Shown: in pieces, positions 26,729 to 35,030 of the stretch
Layout: each line of letters opens with the position of its first letter
Numbering within the stretch: position 1 is the stretch's first letter
Made by a program: the position numbers and the translations under genes
Notes under the pieces: generated by a model
Seen by the model: only the letters and a program-made list of their open reading frames with translations
Databases searched by the model: none
What the model was told of the DNA's origin: nothing
Source of the DNA: Paenibacillus sp. Soil522
GTDB lineage: Bacteria; Bacillota; Bacilli; Paenibacillales; Paenibacillaceae
Length of the DNA: 52,267 nucleotides
NCBI RefSeq assembly: GCF_001428245.1
Contig: NZ_LMRV01000050.1
Coordinates: forward strand, 1 to 52,267
Direction of reading: 5' to 3'

Positions 26729-27337
26729 ATGAACGAGCAAATGAAAAGCAGTTCGCGCTTCCGGCTTTCAGCCCTATTGGTACCTTTACGCATAAGTATA
26801 TTATTTATGATCCTCTGCGGCATTATTTATCCGCTGGCAAGCACGGGAGCAGCTCAGCTGCTGTTCCCTAAGCAAGCCAGTGGAAGCCTGCTTAAGGACA
26901 GCTCGGGAAAAGTGATAGGTTCAGAGCTAATCGGTCAAAGCTTCAGTGATCAAAAGTGGTTTCAAGGACGTGTATCCAGTATTGCATATCATGCTGCCAG
27001 CTCCGGCTCGAACAACTATGGGCCATCTAATCCGGCATTAATGGAGAGGACGGCAGCATCAATCGAGGCTTGGAAGACGAGTAATCCCGATGTTCCGGTT
27101 AATCAGCTGCCGATTGCATTGATTACGAACTCGGGCTCAGGGCTTGATCCGCACATCACTCCTCAATCGGCCGTTGTACAAATCGCCAGAATAAGCAAGC
27201 TTACCGGCGTGTCGGCTTCAGAGCTTGAGCAGCTGGTCAAAGCGCATACGGAAGGTCGTGACTTAGGGTTATTTGGCGACGAACGGGTAAATGTGCTGAA
27301 GCTGAACCTCGCTTTGTCCGCGATGCTGGGGGAATAG
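26729..27337 (+). CDS. kdpC: Potassium-transporting ATPase subunit C
   Basis: 202 residues: one N-terminal TM helix (ILFMILCGIIYPLASTGAAQ) and a soluble extracellular domain with GSELIGQSFS, WFQGRVSS, YGPSNPAL and ALITNSGSGLDPHI, the usual KdpC pattern. It lies 31 bases after kdpB and 4 bases before the kdpD-like gene. Confidence 0.96.
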   Translation: MNEQMKSSSRFRLSALLVPLRISILFMILCGIIYPLASTGAAQLLFPKQASGSLLKDSSGKVIGSELIGQSFSDQKWFQGRVSSIAYHAASSGSNNYGPSNPALMERTAASIEAWKTSNPDVPVNQLPIALITNSGSGLDPHITPQSAVVQIARISKLTGVSASELEQLVKAHTEGRDLGLFGDERVNVLKLNLALSAMLGE

Positions 27338-27341
27338 CCGA

Positions 27342-29660
27342 ATGGCTCCGCTGAAAAGGAAAACGCCAGAGGAGCTGCTGCTCTCCATAGCTAAGCTGCA
27401 TCAGGGTAGATTAAAAATATTAATCGGCGCGGTGAGCGGCTCCGGCAAAACCTATCATATGCTGCGAGAAGGATTGCAGCTGAAGCGTGATGGCATCGAC
27501 GTTGTCCTCTGCGCGTTATCTACGCTCCAGAGCGCGGAAACGCTCGAGCAGGTCGAACCATTCGAGCGGGTGCCCAGCATCCATTGGTGGAAAGAGGGAG
27601 CCGAGCAGAAGGACCTGGATCCGGATGCTCTAGTGGAGCGAAACGCCGAGGTGGTTCTCATAGACGGGCTCGCCCATCGCAATCGCGAGGGCGCTCGGTT
27701 CAAGACGCGGCTTGAGGATGTGCAGTATCTTCTTGGCAAGGGCATAAGCGTCATTACGACGATTAACGTGTACGAGCTGGAGGGAGTGGATGAGGCTGCT
27801 TTCAAATGGACCGGCATTCGCCCCGCTTGCACCGTGCCTGCTAATACGCTTGAGCTTGCCGATGAGGTGAGGCTGATCGATGTTTCGCCCGAAACGATGC
27901 TAAAGCGGTTTAAAGAAGGGCAGCTCGGCGCACAGCCAGGTCCAGCCAGCGCGCTGCGCGGAAATCTGGCTGTGCTGCGGGAGCTGTCGCTGCGCCTTGT
28001 CGCCGAGGGTGTTAACGAATCGCTGGAGAAGCACCGGGAGGAGCTTGGACTTACCGGACCTTCCGGCGCGTCGGAGCGAATTCTTGTTACGGCACAGTAT
28101 CATTGGAACGGGTCTTTATATGTTCGAAGAGGAGAGCAAATTGCGAGAAGACTTAATGGGGATATCGTAGTCGTCTCCTTCATTCATCCTCAAAAACAGT
28201 TGTCCAAGGAGGAGCTTGCCTTCAAAGCTTCCATTAAAAAGCTCACGATGAAGGTGGGAGGCACCTTCGAGGAGCTGCCGCTGCTTCGGCGCCGGAGATT
28301 GCCGCCCGCTCTTGTTCGTTATGCAGAGGAGCATCAGGTCACGCGCATTGTGATGGGACACTCCAAGCAGAGCAGATGGCAGCAGCTATGGCAAGGCTCG
28401 ATTGCCGATAGCGTGCTACGCAAGCTCAAGCAGATCGATTTATTCCTTATGGCGGACCGTGCAGAGCATGAGGGCGAGCGGATTTTGCCGGTCAAGCAAA
28501 GAAGCGATTCGCAGAAGGCGTTGTTCCGCAGGTTCAGTCAAGCAGAGCGCGAGCAGCAAATGGAGTCGATTCGCAGAGGACATTTCAACCTTTACATCGG
28601 TGCAGCTCCCGGCGTTGGGAAAACATATACGATGCTGTCCGAAGCGAATATAATGCTCCGTAAAGGGATAGATGTCGTCATCGGATTAGTGGAAACGCAT
28701 GGACGCCAGGATACAGAAAAGCAGATTGGCGAGCTGCCGATTATCGAGCGGCTTGCGATTCAGTATCACGGCGCAGCGCTGGAGGAAATGGATGTTGAAG
28801 CGATTATTCGAAGAAATCCGGATGTCGTGCTGGTCGATGAGCTGGCCCATACAAATGTGCCCGGGAGTATTAGAAAGAAGCGCTTTGAGGATGTCATTCA
28901 TTTGCTTGAGAAGGGCATATCTGTCATTTCAACGATGAATGTGCAGCATATTGAAAGCTTGAACGACGCGATTGAGCAGGTAACCGGCGTTCGGGTAAGA
29001 GAAACGGTGCCGGATGCCATTATACGGCTAGCCGATCAGGTGGAGCTGATCGATGTGACGCCGCAAATGCTGCAGCAGCGCATGAGGGAGGGGAAAATTT
29101 ATGCCAAGGACAAGGTGGAGCAAGCGCTTGGCGCCTTTTTTACGACCGGTAATTTAATTGCTTTGCGTGAGCTCGCCCTGCGCGAGCTTGCCGATGACGT
29201 TGATGAGCGGCTTGAGGCCTGGGATCGCAATCAGACGCTGCGCGGGCCTCTCCGCAGAAGAGAAGTCATCTTCGTCGGCGTCGATATTCACGCCGATGCA
29301 GAGCGGCTCATACGCCGCGGCTTCCGCATCGCGTACCGGCTGAAGGCTCAGTGGCATGTGCATTATGTGCAGCACGCAGCTTCTTGGACTGACGAATCAA
29401 TAAACAAACGAGACGCATTAATGAAGCTGACGGAGAGGCTTGGCGGCGTGTTTGAAATGTCAAAAACGGAGAGCAGGAATCATATTGCAGGTACGCTGCT
29501 GACTGCTGCGGGCCGGGCAAAGGCAACGCAGCTGATCGTCGGGCAGTCGGGCCGCAAAGCGTGGCATTCCATGCTTCGAGGAAATATCGTACGCGAGCTG
29601 CTTCAAGCAGGCCGCCATATGGATGTGCTTATCGTAGCAAACCGGTTGACGGATAAGTGA
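27342..29660 (+). CDS. kdpD: Tandem-duplicated KdpD sensor protein lacking a kinase
   Basis: 772 residues in two similar halves. Each half has a KdpD N-terminal P-loop domain and a universal-stress (USP) domain. Half 1: Walker A GAVSGSGKT at 29-37, Walker B region VVLIDGLAHRN with D108 but G109 in place of glutamate, USP about 245-375. Half 2: Walker A GAAPGVGKT at 420-428, intact VVLVDELAHTN with D499-E500, USP about 630-770. No TM helices, histidine kinase or KdpE are present. Single-unit kinase-less KdpD proteins of about 370 residues are known in Firmicutes; a doubled one with a decayed first Walker B is unusual. KdpD USP domains bind c-di-AMP in Staphylococcus, so this may sense the same ligand as the riboswitches, but that is inference. 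Confidence 0.9.
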   Translation: MAPLKRKTPEELLLSIAKLHQGRLKILIGAVSGSGKTYHMLREGLQLKRDGIDVVLCALSTLQSAETLEQVEPFERVPSIHWWKEGAEQKDLDPDALVERNAEVVLIDGLAHRNREGARFKTRLEDVQYLLGKGISVITTINVYELEGVDEAAFKWTGIRPACTVPANTLELADEVRLIDVSPETMLKRFKEGQLGAQPGPASALRGNLAVLRELSLRLVAEGVNESLEKHREELGLTGPSGASERILVTAQYHWNGSLYVRRGEQIARRLNGDIVVVSFIHPQKQLSKEELAFKASIKKLTMKVGGTFEELPLLRRRRLPPALVRYAEEHQVTRIVMGHSKQSRWQQLWQGSIADSVLRKLKQIDLFLMADRAEHEGERILPVKQRSDSQKALFRRFSQAEREQQMESIRRGHFNLYIGAAPGVGKTYTMLSEANIMLRKGIDVVIGLVETHGRQDTEKQIGELPIIERLAIQYHGAALEEMDVEAIIRRNPDVVLVDELAHTNVPGSIRKKRFEDVIHLLEKGISVISTMNVQHIESLNDAIEQVTGVRVRETVPDAIIRLADQVELIDVTPQMLQQRMREGKIYAKDKVEQALGAFFTTGNLIALRELALRELADDVDERLEAWDRNQTLRGPLRRREVIFVGVDIHADAERLIRRGFRIAYRLKAQWHVHYVQHAASWTDESINKRDALMKLTERLGGVFEMSKTESRNHIAGTLLTAAGRAKATQLIVGQSGRKAWHSMLRGNIVRELLQAGRHMDVLIVANRLTDK

Positions 29661-29690
29661 CATCCAGCTTTTGAGCGCAGAGACTAATAA

Positions 29691-29742
29691 AAGGGAATAT
29701 CCCGCAAGCAGCTTTACATGCTTGCGGGATATTCCCTTTTGT
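29691..29742. terminator. Strong bidirectional terminator ending the kdp operon
   Basis: A 20-base stem AAAGGGAATATCCCGCAAGC / GCTTGCGGGATATTCCCTTT, with U/A tracts on both sides. It also ends the convergent HxlR gene. Confidence 0.9.
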
Positions 29743-29766
29743 TCGAGTCGGTCCGGTCCGGTCTGG

Positions 29767-30096
29767 TCATTCTTCTGTTATTGGCTCTACCTCTACCCAG
29801 TCCTGCGACCAGATTTGTATTTCCCTGATGATCGGCTCAAGTGCGCGGCCCTTCTCCGTCAATGAATATTCTATGCGAACAGGTATTTCGGGGTAAACAT
29901 GCCTGTCGACAATACCTTCATTTTCTAAATCCTTGAATCTCTCAGACAGCAGTCTGCCGCTGATGGGGAGAGCGGACTGTACGGCGCAGAATCGCTGCGG
30001 GCCGGTCAAAAGCTGATATATGATTAGGCCGGTCCAACGTCTGCTAATGATGTCCATTCCCTTCTGGAAACGGGGACAAAGGTTAGATTGCTCCAT
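29767..30096 (-). CDS. HxlR/DUF24-family regulator with redox cysteine
   Basis: 109 residues starting MEQSNLCPRFQKGMDII, a winged-helix DUF24 protein (RRWTGLIIYQLLTGPQRF, ISGRLLSERFKDLENEGIV). I start at 30096 because AGAGGTG lies 6 bases upstream; the in-frame GTG at 30105 overlaps it. With that start the only N-terminal cysteine is Cys7, the position of the quinone-sensing cysteine in CatR, one off YodB Cys6 of Bacillus subtilis. It is divergent from a dioxygenase, and its candidate operators lie between them. A quinone- or electrophile-responsive repressor is inferred. Confidence 0.88.
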   Translation of the reverse strand: MEQSNLCPRFQKGMDIISRRWTGLIIYQLLTGPQRFCAVQSALPISGRLLSERFKDLENEGIVDRHVYPEIPVRIEYSLTEKGRALEPIIREIQIWSQDWVEVEPITEE

Positions 30097-30112
30097 GCGT
30101 ATCACCTCTTTT

Positions 30113-30127
30113 TACTTCTATTAAGTA
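30113..30127. promoter_or_regulatory. Palindrome upstream of HxlR gene
   Basis: TACTT-CTATT-AAGTA, a perfect inverted repeat 17 bases upstream of the regulator start. Probably an autoregulatory operator. Confidence 0.5.
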
Positions 30128-30176
30128 TAACCTTAATATCTTATTTATACAAGCGAACCTGGATATTGTTAATTAC

Positions 30177-30205
30177 TTGACTATCTTTAGTTATAAAATT
30201 ATAAT
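30177..30205 (+). promoter_or_regulatory. SigA promoter of the dioxygenase gene
   Basis: TTGACT (30177-30182) and TATAAT (30200-30205) with exact 17-base spacing. A near-consensus promoter directly followed by an operator-like palindrome. Confidence 0.85.
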
Positions 30206-30208
30206 TAG

Positions 30209-30221
30209 TTACAAATAGTAA
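30209..30221 (+). promoter_or_regulatory. CatR-like operator TTAC-N5-GTAA
   Basis: TTAC-AAATA-GTAA follows the -10 box and overlaps the expected transcription start. It has the inverted-repeat form reported for the DUF24 repressor CatR. Binding here would block the strong promoter at 30177. Confidence 0.65.
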
Positions 30222-30243
30222 GTGATTTGAAGGAGGCACAACA

Positions 30244-31008
30244 ATGAAGCCCTTATTTCTGGCACACGGATCACCGATGCTCGCCATCGAGCAAAATGAA
30301 TATAGCAGGTTTCTTGAGCAAACAGGAGCGGGTTTGAAGCCGGATGCCATCGTTATCTTCACCGCGCACTGGGAGACCGAGGTCGTTACGATCTCGTCCA
30401 AGGATGACGAATACGAGACGATTTACGATTTTTACGGCTTCCCCGATGAACTGTACCAGGTTAAATATCCAGCCAAAGGTTCTACTAAGGCAGCTGCACT
30501 TGTCGGCCGGTTGCTGAAGGAGAGCGGCATACCGGCAGCCTATGATACGAACCGCGGACTCGATCACGGCTCATGGACGATGCTGAAGCATATGTTTCCA
30601 AAGGCGGACATTCCGGTTGTGCAGGTTTCCGTTAATCCTTACCGCTCTGCAGAGGAGCAGTACCGGATTGGCGAAGCGCTGCGCAGCCTAAGCTCGCTAA
30701 ATATTTTGCTGATCGGCAGCGGCGTAACCGTCCATAATCTGAGGGCGGTAAAATGGGGACAACAGGAGCCGGAAAGCTGGGCCGTCGAATTTGATGAGTG
30801 GCTAATCGAAAAAATGAATAAGCAGGATTTAAATTCTCTATTTCAGTATGAACAGCTTGCTCCGCATGCTAAAATGGCAGTACCCCGCGCAGAGCACTTT
30901 GTTCCTTTATATATCGCGCTTGGAAGCGGCCAGGCAGAAGCGGCGCCTGAGGTCATTTATCGAAGCTACCAGTTCGGCACACTGAGCTATTTATCCTTGC
31001 AGTTTTAA
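30244..31008 (+). CDS. LigB/DODA-type extradiol dioxygenase
   Basis: 254 residues. N-terminal MKPLFLAHGSPMLAIE carries the first metal histidine; HWET, DHGSWTMLKHMFP and the late PHAKMAVPRAEHFVPLYIALG supply the other class III extradiol dioxygenase motifs. Enzymes of this family open catecholic rings with Fe or Zn (DODA, YgiD). AAGGAGGC precedes the ATG. Next to a CatR-like regulator it may detoxify a catechol or quinone precursor; the substrate is unknown. Confidence 0.9.
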   Translation: MKPLFLAHGSPMLAIEQNEYSRFLEQTGAGLKPDAIVIFTAHWETEVVTISSKDDEYETIYDFYGFPDELYQVKYPAKGSTKAAALVGRLLKESGIPAAYDTNRGLDHGSWTMLKHMFPKADIPVVQVSVNPYRSAEEQYRIGEALRSLSSLNILLIGSGVTVHNLRAVKWGQQEPESWAVEFDEWLIEKMNKQDLNSLFQYEQLAPHAKMAVPRAEHFVPLYIALGSGQAEAAPEVIYRSYQFGTLSYLSLQF

Positions 31009-31038
31009 TCTTATAAACGTTAGAGAAGGTGAATAAGC

Positions 31039-31785
31039 ATGATCAAACCAAATATCGCAGCCATTATTAAAGATAAATTAAAACGTACGCAAAGCGGAAG
31101 CGACGATATTTATGTCATCGGGCCGGTCAGGCTTCCTGTGGAGCTCGACGGCGAAACGAAGATGTTTCATTGGTATAGCTGGCTTAGCAAGGAGGCAGGC
31201 GAGGAGAAGTCTCCCGAGCAGCTGGTTGACGATTTGAATCGCTTCTCCTATGCGGATCTCCAGCAATCCAGCGTTCTCGTATACGGCGATTTCGAAAATA
31301 ACGACGATGCGCTCATTCGGATGCACAGCATCTGCCATACGGGAGATATATTCGGAAGCGCAAGATGCGATTGCGGCTTCCAGCTGAAGCAATCGATGCG
31401 GATTATTACCGAGCACGGCTCGGGAGCATTATTTTATTTGGCGAACCATGAGGGCCGGGGTATCGGCTTGTTCAGTAAAGCGATCGCTTATTTGCTGCAG
31501 GAGGACGGCCTTGATACGGTTGACGCGAATACGGAGCTGGGCTTTGCGGATGATGCGCGCGATTACAGCGATGCCATCGCCGTGCTTAAGCTGCTGCGCG
31601 TTTTACCGGTGTCGATTATTACGAATAATCCGCGTAAAGTGGACGCGCTGCGCAAATCGGGCATGAATGTTGCCGGCAGAGTGCCGTTATGGGGCAACTC
31701 CTCCGTCTACAACGAGAAATACATTCAAACGAAAATGAATCGGTCAGGTCATTTCGGACAAGAGCCGCATATACTAGTTCAATAA
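31039..31785 (+). CDS. GTP cyclohydrolase II-like protein
   Basis: 248 residues. Carries RMHSICHTGDIFGSARCDCG with the three zinc cysteines, NHEGRGIGL and NNPRKVDAL of RibA-type cyclohydrolase II. The 3,4-DHBP synthase half found in Bacillus RibBA is absent, and an unusual 65-residue N-terminus replaces it. It lies 30 bases after the dioxygenase and before a terminator, so probably in its transcript. It is not next to other riboflavin genes, so a specialised role is possible. Confidence 0.87.
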   Translation: MIKPNIAAIIKDKLKRTQSGSDDIYVIGPVRLPVELDGETKMFHWYSWLSKEAGEEKSPEQLVDDLNRFSYADLQQSSVLVYGDFENNDDALIRMHSICHTGDIFGSARCDCGFQLKQSMRIITEHGSGALFYLANHEGRGIGLFSKAIAYLLQEDGLDTVDANTELGFADDARDYSDAIAVLKLLRVLPVSIITNNPRKVDALRKSGMNVAGRVPLWGNSSVYNEKYIQTKMNRSGHFGQEPHILVQ

Positions 31786-31811
31786 AGGCGCGGCAGCCAT
31801 TTATTCAGCGG

Positions 31812-31852
31812 AAACCGTTTCTTACGTGAATGCGTAGAAACGGTTTTTTTTG
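31812..31852 (+). terminator. Terminator after GTP cyclohydrolase II gene
   Basis: AAACCGTTTC(T)TACG pairs with CGTAGAAACGGTTT followed by TTTTT. Confidence 0.9.
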
Positions 31853-32023
31853 TCAAATCGACACTCTGCTTACGTATCGTCTGAATATTTATCCGATCAC
31901 AATCCATTAGTAAGGAAAGGATGGATGATCGGTGCAAAACATTGGTTATAATAAACGACGAATCGAGAACCGGACGTAGATGCGAAAAAGCATCTAAATC
32001 AGCTATAAAACGACAAAATTATT

Positions 32024-32052
32024 TTGCGTTCCTCTTCTTTTTCAAGTATGAT
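32024..32052 (+). promoter_or_regulatory. Promoter of the aldolase-like gene
   Basis: TTGCGT (32024-32029) and TATGAT (32047-32052) with 17 bases between. The gap from 31853 to here otherwise holds no convincing gene. Confidence 0.6.
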
Positions 32053-32095
32053 GAGAAAAAATGAACTCATGTTCACATTAAAGGAGTAACAACGC

Positions 32096-33058
32096 ATGCA
32101 ATCAAAAACAAGCCATTGTAAAATTGTTGACTGCACGATCCGCGATGGCGGACTCGTAAATAATTGGGATTTCAGTGTCGAATTCGTTCAGCATTTGTAC
32201 CAAAGCTTGAACGAAGCCGGCGTCGATTATATGGAAATCGGCTACAAAAACTCGCCAAAGCTGCTTAAAGGCGCTGACAGTGCAGGCCCTTGGCGTTTCC
32301 TGAACGATGATTTCTTGAAAAAAGTCATTCCGAACAAAGGAAACACGAAGCTTTCCGCGCTTGTTGATATCGGCCGCGTCGATGAGAACGATATTTTGCC
32401 GCGCAGCGAGAGCCTTCTTGACCTGATCCGCGTTGCTTGCTACATCCAAGACGTAGACAAAGCGCTAGAGCTCGTTAAAGTATTCCACGATCGCGGCTAC
32501 GAGACGACGCTGAACATTATGGCTCTTTCGAACGTGATGGAAAATCAGCTTATCGAAGCATTCGAGCTAATCAATGAAAGCGTAGTTGACGTTGTGTATA
32601 TCGTTGACTCCTACGGCAGCTTGAAGCCAAGTGACGTAAGCTACCTGGTTGATAAGTTCCGTCACCACCTGCCGAACAAACGCCTTGGCGTTCACGCGCA
32701 CAACAACCTGCAACTTGCTTTCGCTAACACATTGCTTGCGGCAGAAAACGGCGTTGAGCTGCTTGATGCTTCTGTATACGGTATGGGCCGCGCTGCCGGC
32801 AACTGCAACACGGAGTTGCTTGTATCTGAGCTTAAAAATTCGAAATACAGCATCCGTCCTGTTCTCGACATGATCGAGAAATTCATGATTCCGCTTCGCG
32901 AGAAGGAAGAATGGGGCTACATTATCCCTTACATGATTACGGGCATACTGGACGAGCACCCCCGCTCCGCGATGGCGCTGCGTGATTCCGCAGACAAAGA
33001 CAAAGGCGTGGAGTTCTACGACCGCCTTACAACACCTGAGATCGCTCACAGCAAATAA
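32096..33058 (+). CDS. DRE-TIM aldolase-like protein (HMG-CoA lyase/4-hydroxy-2-oxovalerate aldolase family)
   Basis: 320 residues. TIM-barrel metalloprotein with DCTIRDGGLVNNWDF in place of DxTLRDG, ISTYGS-like VDSYGSLKPSDV, and the metal pair in GVHAHNNLQLA. The family cleaves or makes C-C bonds with pyruvate or acetyl-CoA. No dehydrogenase or dedicated pathway gene is adjacent, so the substrate is unknown. Strong AAAGGAG ribosome site, own promoter and terminator: a single-gene unit. Confidence 0.85.
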   Translation: MQSKTSHCKIVDCTIRDGGLVNNWDFSVEFVQHLYQSLNEAGVDYMEIGYKNSPKLLKGADSAGPWRFLNDDFLKKVIPNKGNTKLSALVDIGRVDENDILPRSESLLDLIRVACYIQDVDKALELVKVFHDRGYETTLNIMALSNVMENQLIEAFELINESVVDVVYIVDSYGSLKPSDVSYLVDKFRHHLPNKRLGVHAHNNLQLAFANTLLAAENGVELLDASVYGMGRAAGNCNTELLVSELKNSKYSIRPVLDMIEKFMIPLREKEEWGYIIPYMITGILDEHPRSAMALRDSADKDKGVEFYDRLTTPEIAHSK

Positions 33059-33067
33059 TAATACGAT

Positions 33068-33120
33068 TAAAAAGCAGCTCCGATAAGTCGTGAAAATGAC
33101 TTGTCGGAGCTGCTTTTTCT
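33068..33120 (+). terminator. Terminator after aldolase-like gene
   Basis: AAAGCAGCTCCGATAAGTC pairs with GACTTGTCGGAGCTGCTTT, with T-run after it. A-run before it lets it serve the convergent gene as well. Confidence 0.9.
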
Positions 33121-33131
33121 TTTGCTACGGA

Positions 33132-33434
33132 CTATTGCTCAAACAGCTCGCCATCGCCTCGAACGGCGGCCGCTTGATGCGGCTCGTTTGGGTGGAAATA
33201 CCCTTTCCCGCGAAAGGTTTGGCCGCTGCTTGCGATCGCAATAAGCTCAATCCCAATATCCTCGCTTCTGCCAAACCATGCGAGAAGCTCCCGGTCGCCT
33301 ACGCCGTTTATATCGACGTACCACAGGCGATCTCCATATTCGGTGATTCGGACGAGCTCGGCGGATGTGAAGGATAGCTGTATCGTCTTCTGCTGATAGG
33401 TCATTTCAAAAGCGATGATTTCGAATGTTTCCAA
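33132..33434 (-). CDS. Small conserved-looking protein of unknown function
   Basis: About 100 residues using a TTG start at 33434 preceded 9 bases upstream by CAGGAGG; the in-frame extension to 33491 crosses that ribosome site and is rejected. A beta-rich protein (IIAFEMTYQQKTIQLSFTSA, DRLWYVDINGVGDRELLAWFGR). No domain recognised. The C-terminal tail has GKGYFHPNEP. Monocistronic, convergent with the aldolase gene. Confidence 0.65.
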   Translation of the reverse strand: METFEIIAFEMTYQQKTIQLSFTSAELVRITEYGDRLWYVDINGVGDRELLAWFGRSEDIGIELIAIASSGQTFRGKGYFHPNEPHQAAAVRGDGELFEQ

Positions 33435-33587
33435 GGGTGAAGTCCTCCTGTATACAAAGCTTAATGCAGCCGATTTTAGGACTCGCCGCATGTCTGTAAA
33501 CGATTGTAATGGTACTGGCCTATTTATGCAACATTCACAAGCCTATATTCGTCAGATTAGGAAATACAAAGATGAGGGGCTGAAGGG

Positions 33588-34907
33588 ATGAAAGTGGGTC
33601 ATTCGTTAAAAAGGGCTACGAAACAAAGAAAAGGCCGGAGCTGGCTTGCAGCCGTTTGTCTTGCGATGCTGCTAATGCTAAGCGCGTGCTCTTCTTCAGA
33701 GAACGAAGCATCGAACAGCGGAAACCGGGATGCTGCAGACAGAGGAGACACGACTAGCGAAGCGGCAGAAAATAAAGAAATAAGCTCGGGCAGCGATGAT
33801 CATGCTCCTATAAGTGAGGAGCCCGTAAAAGAGAAAGAAGGAGGCAAACGCAGCTATCAAAATCCGGACAAGGATGTACAAGCGGGACAATTGACGGCTG
33901 GCGAATGGGATGATCTTGCGGCTTGGGAGCGGTTTGGCAATTTGCTGAATACTGGGGAGGGCGACATCAGCAAGCGGGCCTGGCAGTTTTGGAATTTTCA
34001 CAGGCTGGAGGTTGTCGTAACGGCTAACGGGAAAGCGGTGTCGGATGCGGGCGTAGAGCTGCTCGCCGGCAAGCAATCGATTTGGAAGGCGCGCACAAAC
34101 ACGGAGGGAAGAGCCTACGTTTATGCGGGGCTATTTGAAAGGGATACGGCAAATTTAGGCCAGTATACGGTTAAAGTACAGTCGGCGCAGGAAAGTAAAA
34201 CGACTCAGCACCTGGAAATTCCGCAGCAGGGCAGCATCAAGGTCGATTTGGGCACAGGCGCTAAGCTTTCGGATCAGGTAGACATCATGTTTGTCGTCGA
34301 TACGACCGGTTCCATGGAGGATGAGCTGAACTATTTGGAGGCAGAGCTGAAGGATGTTGTGAACCGGGTGTCCGATGAGCATGCGAATCAGCTTGGCATA
34401 CGCATCAGCGCAAACTTTTACCGCGATAAGCATGACGATTACATCGTAAAGCCGTATCCGTTTACGACGGATATCAATAAAGTGACCGATCAGTTCAGTA
34501 AGCAAGAGGCGGAGGGTGGAGGCGACTTCCCGGAGGCAGTCGATCAAGCGCTGCGCAATGCTCTTCATGAGCATAAGTGGAGCAAGGAAGCGCGCGCGCG
34601 AATGCTGTTCCTCGTCCTGGATGCGCCGCCGCATGATGATAAGCAAATTATTGACGAGATGAAGCAGCTCACGGAGGATGCGGCGGAGCAGGGGATACGG
34701 ATTATTCCGGTAGCTTCGAGCGGCGTCAGCGTGGAAACGGAATATTTGATGCGCTTTATGGCGATGGCGACAGGCGGCACTTATTTATTTCTGACCGACG
34801 ATAGCGGCATCGGAAGCGGTCACTTAGAGCCGGCTGTTGGCGAGTACGAGGTTAAGCTGCTGAATGATTTGCTCGTTGAGGTCATCAATCGTTACGTGCA
34901 GGAGTAG
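33588..34907 (+). CDS. VWA-domain lipoprotein
   Basis: 439 residues. N-terminal lipoprotein signal with lipobox LSAC (LLMLSACSSSEN), a long acidic low-complexity linker (about 40-100), a beta-sandwich segment with VTANGKAVSDAGVELLAGK typical of carboxypeptidase-regulatory-like folds, then a von Willebrand A domain from about residue 220 with MIDAS motif DTTGSMEDE (DxTxS) and later T/D positions. Surface-anchored, likely binding metal-dependent protein partners. Own gene unit, ended by a terminator. Confidence 0.87.
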   Translation: MKVGHSLKRATKQRKGRSWLAAVCLAMLLMLSACSSSENEASNSGNRDAADRGDTTSEAAENKEISSGSDDHAPISEEPVKEKEGGKRSYQNPDKDVQAGQLTAGEWDDLAAWERFGNLLNTGEGDISKRAWQFWNFHRLEVVVTANGKAVSDAGVELLAGKQSIWKARTNTEGRAYVYAGLFERDTANLGQYTVKVQSAQESKTTQHLEIPQQGSIKVDLGTGAKLSDQVDIMFVVDTTGSMEDELNYLEAELKDVVNRVSDEHANQLGIRISANFYRDKHDDYIVKPYPFTTDINKVTDQFSKQEAEGGGDFPEAVDQALRNALHEHKWSKEARARMLFLVLDAPPHDDKQIIDEMKQLTEDAAEQGIRIIPVASSGVSVETEYLMRFMAMATGGTYLFLTDDSGIGSGHLEPAVGEYEVKLLNDLLVEVINRYVQE

Positions 34908-34919
34908 ACCGGCCAATTA

Positions 34920-34975
34920 CGAAAGGGCAATCCCCCGGCAGCCGAAGCTGCTGGAAGGATTGCCCTTTATTTTGG
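34920..34975. terminator. Bidirectional terminator between VWA and gdh genes
   Basis: AAAGGGCAATCC pairs with GGATTGCCCTTT, with an inner GCAGC/GCTGC stem, and T-rich bases after. Confidence 0.85.
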
Positions 34976-35030
34976 CTATATAGCGAGTCTTGGCCTTTGC
35001 CGACCTGACGGCATCAGCCGTCTGCGCTTG

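Noticed and set aside
31921..32064. A 47-codon frame after AAGGAAAGG upstream of the aldolase-like gene
   Set aside because: Ribosome site abuts the ATG, the frame contains the promoter of the next gene, and composition is Lys/Phe-rich without a recognisable fold.
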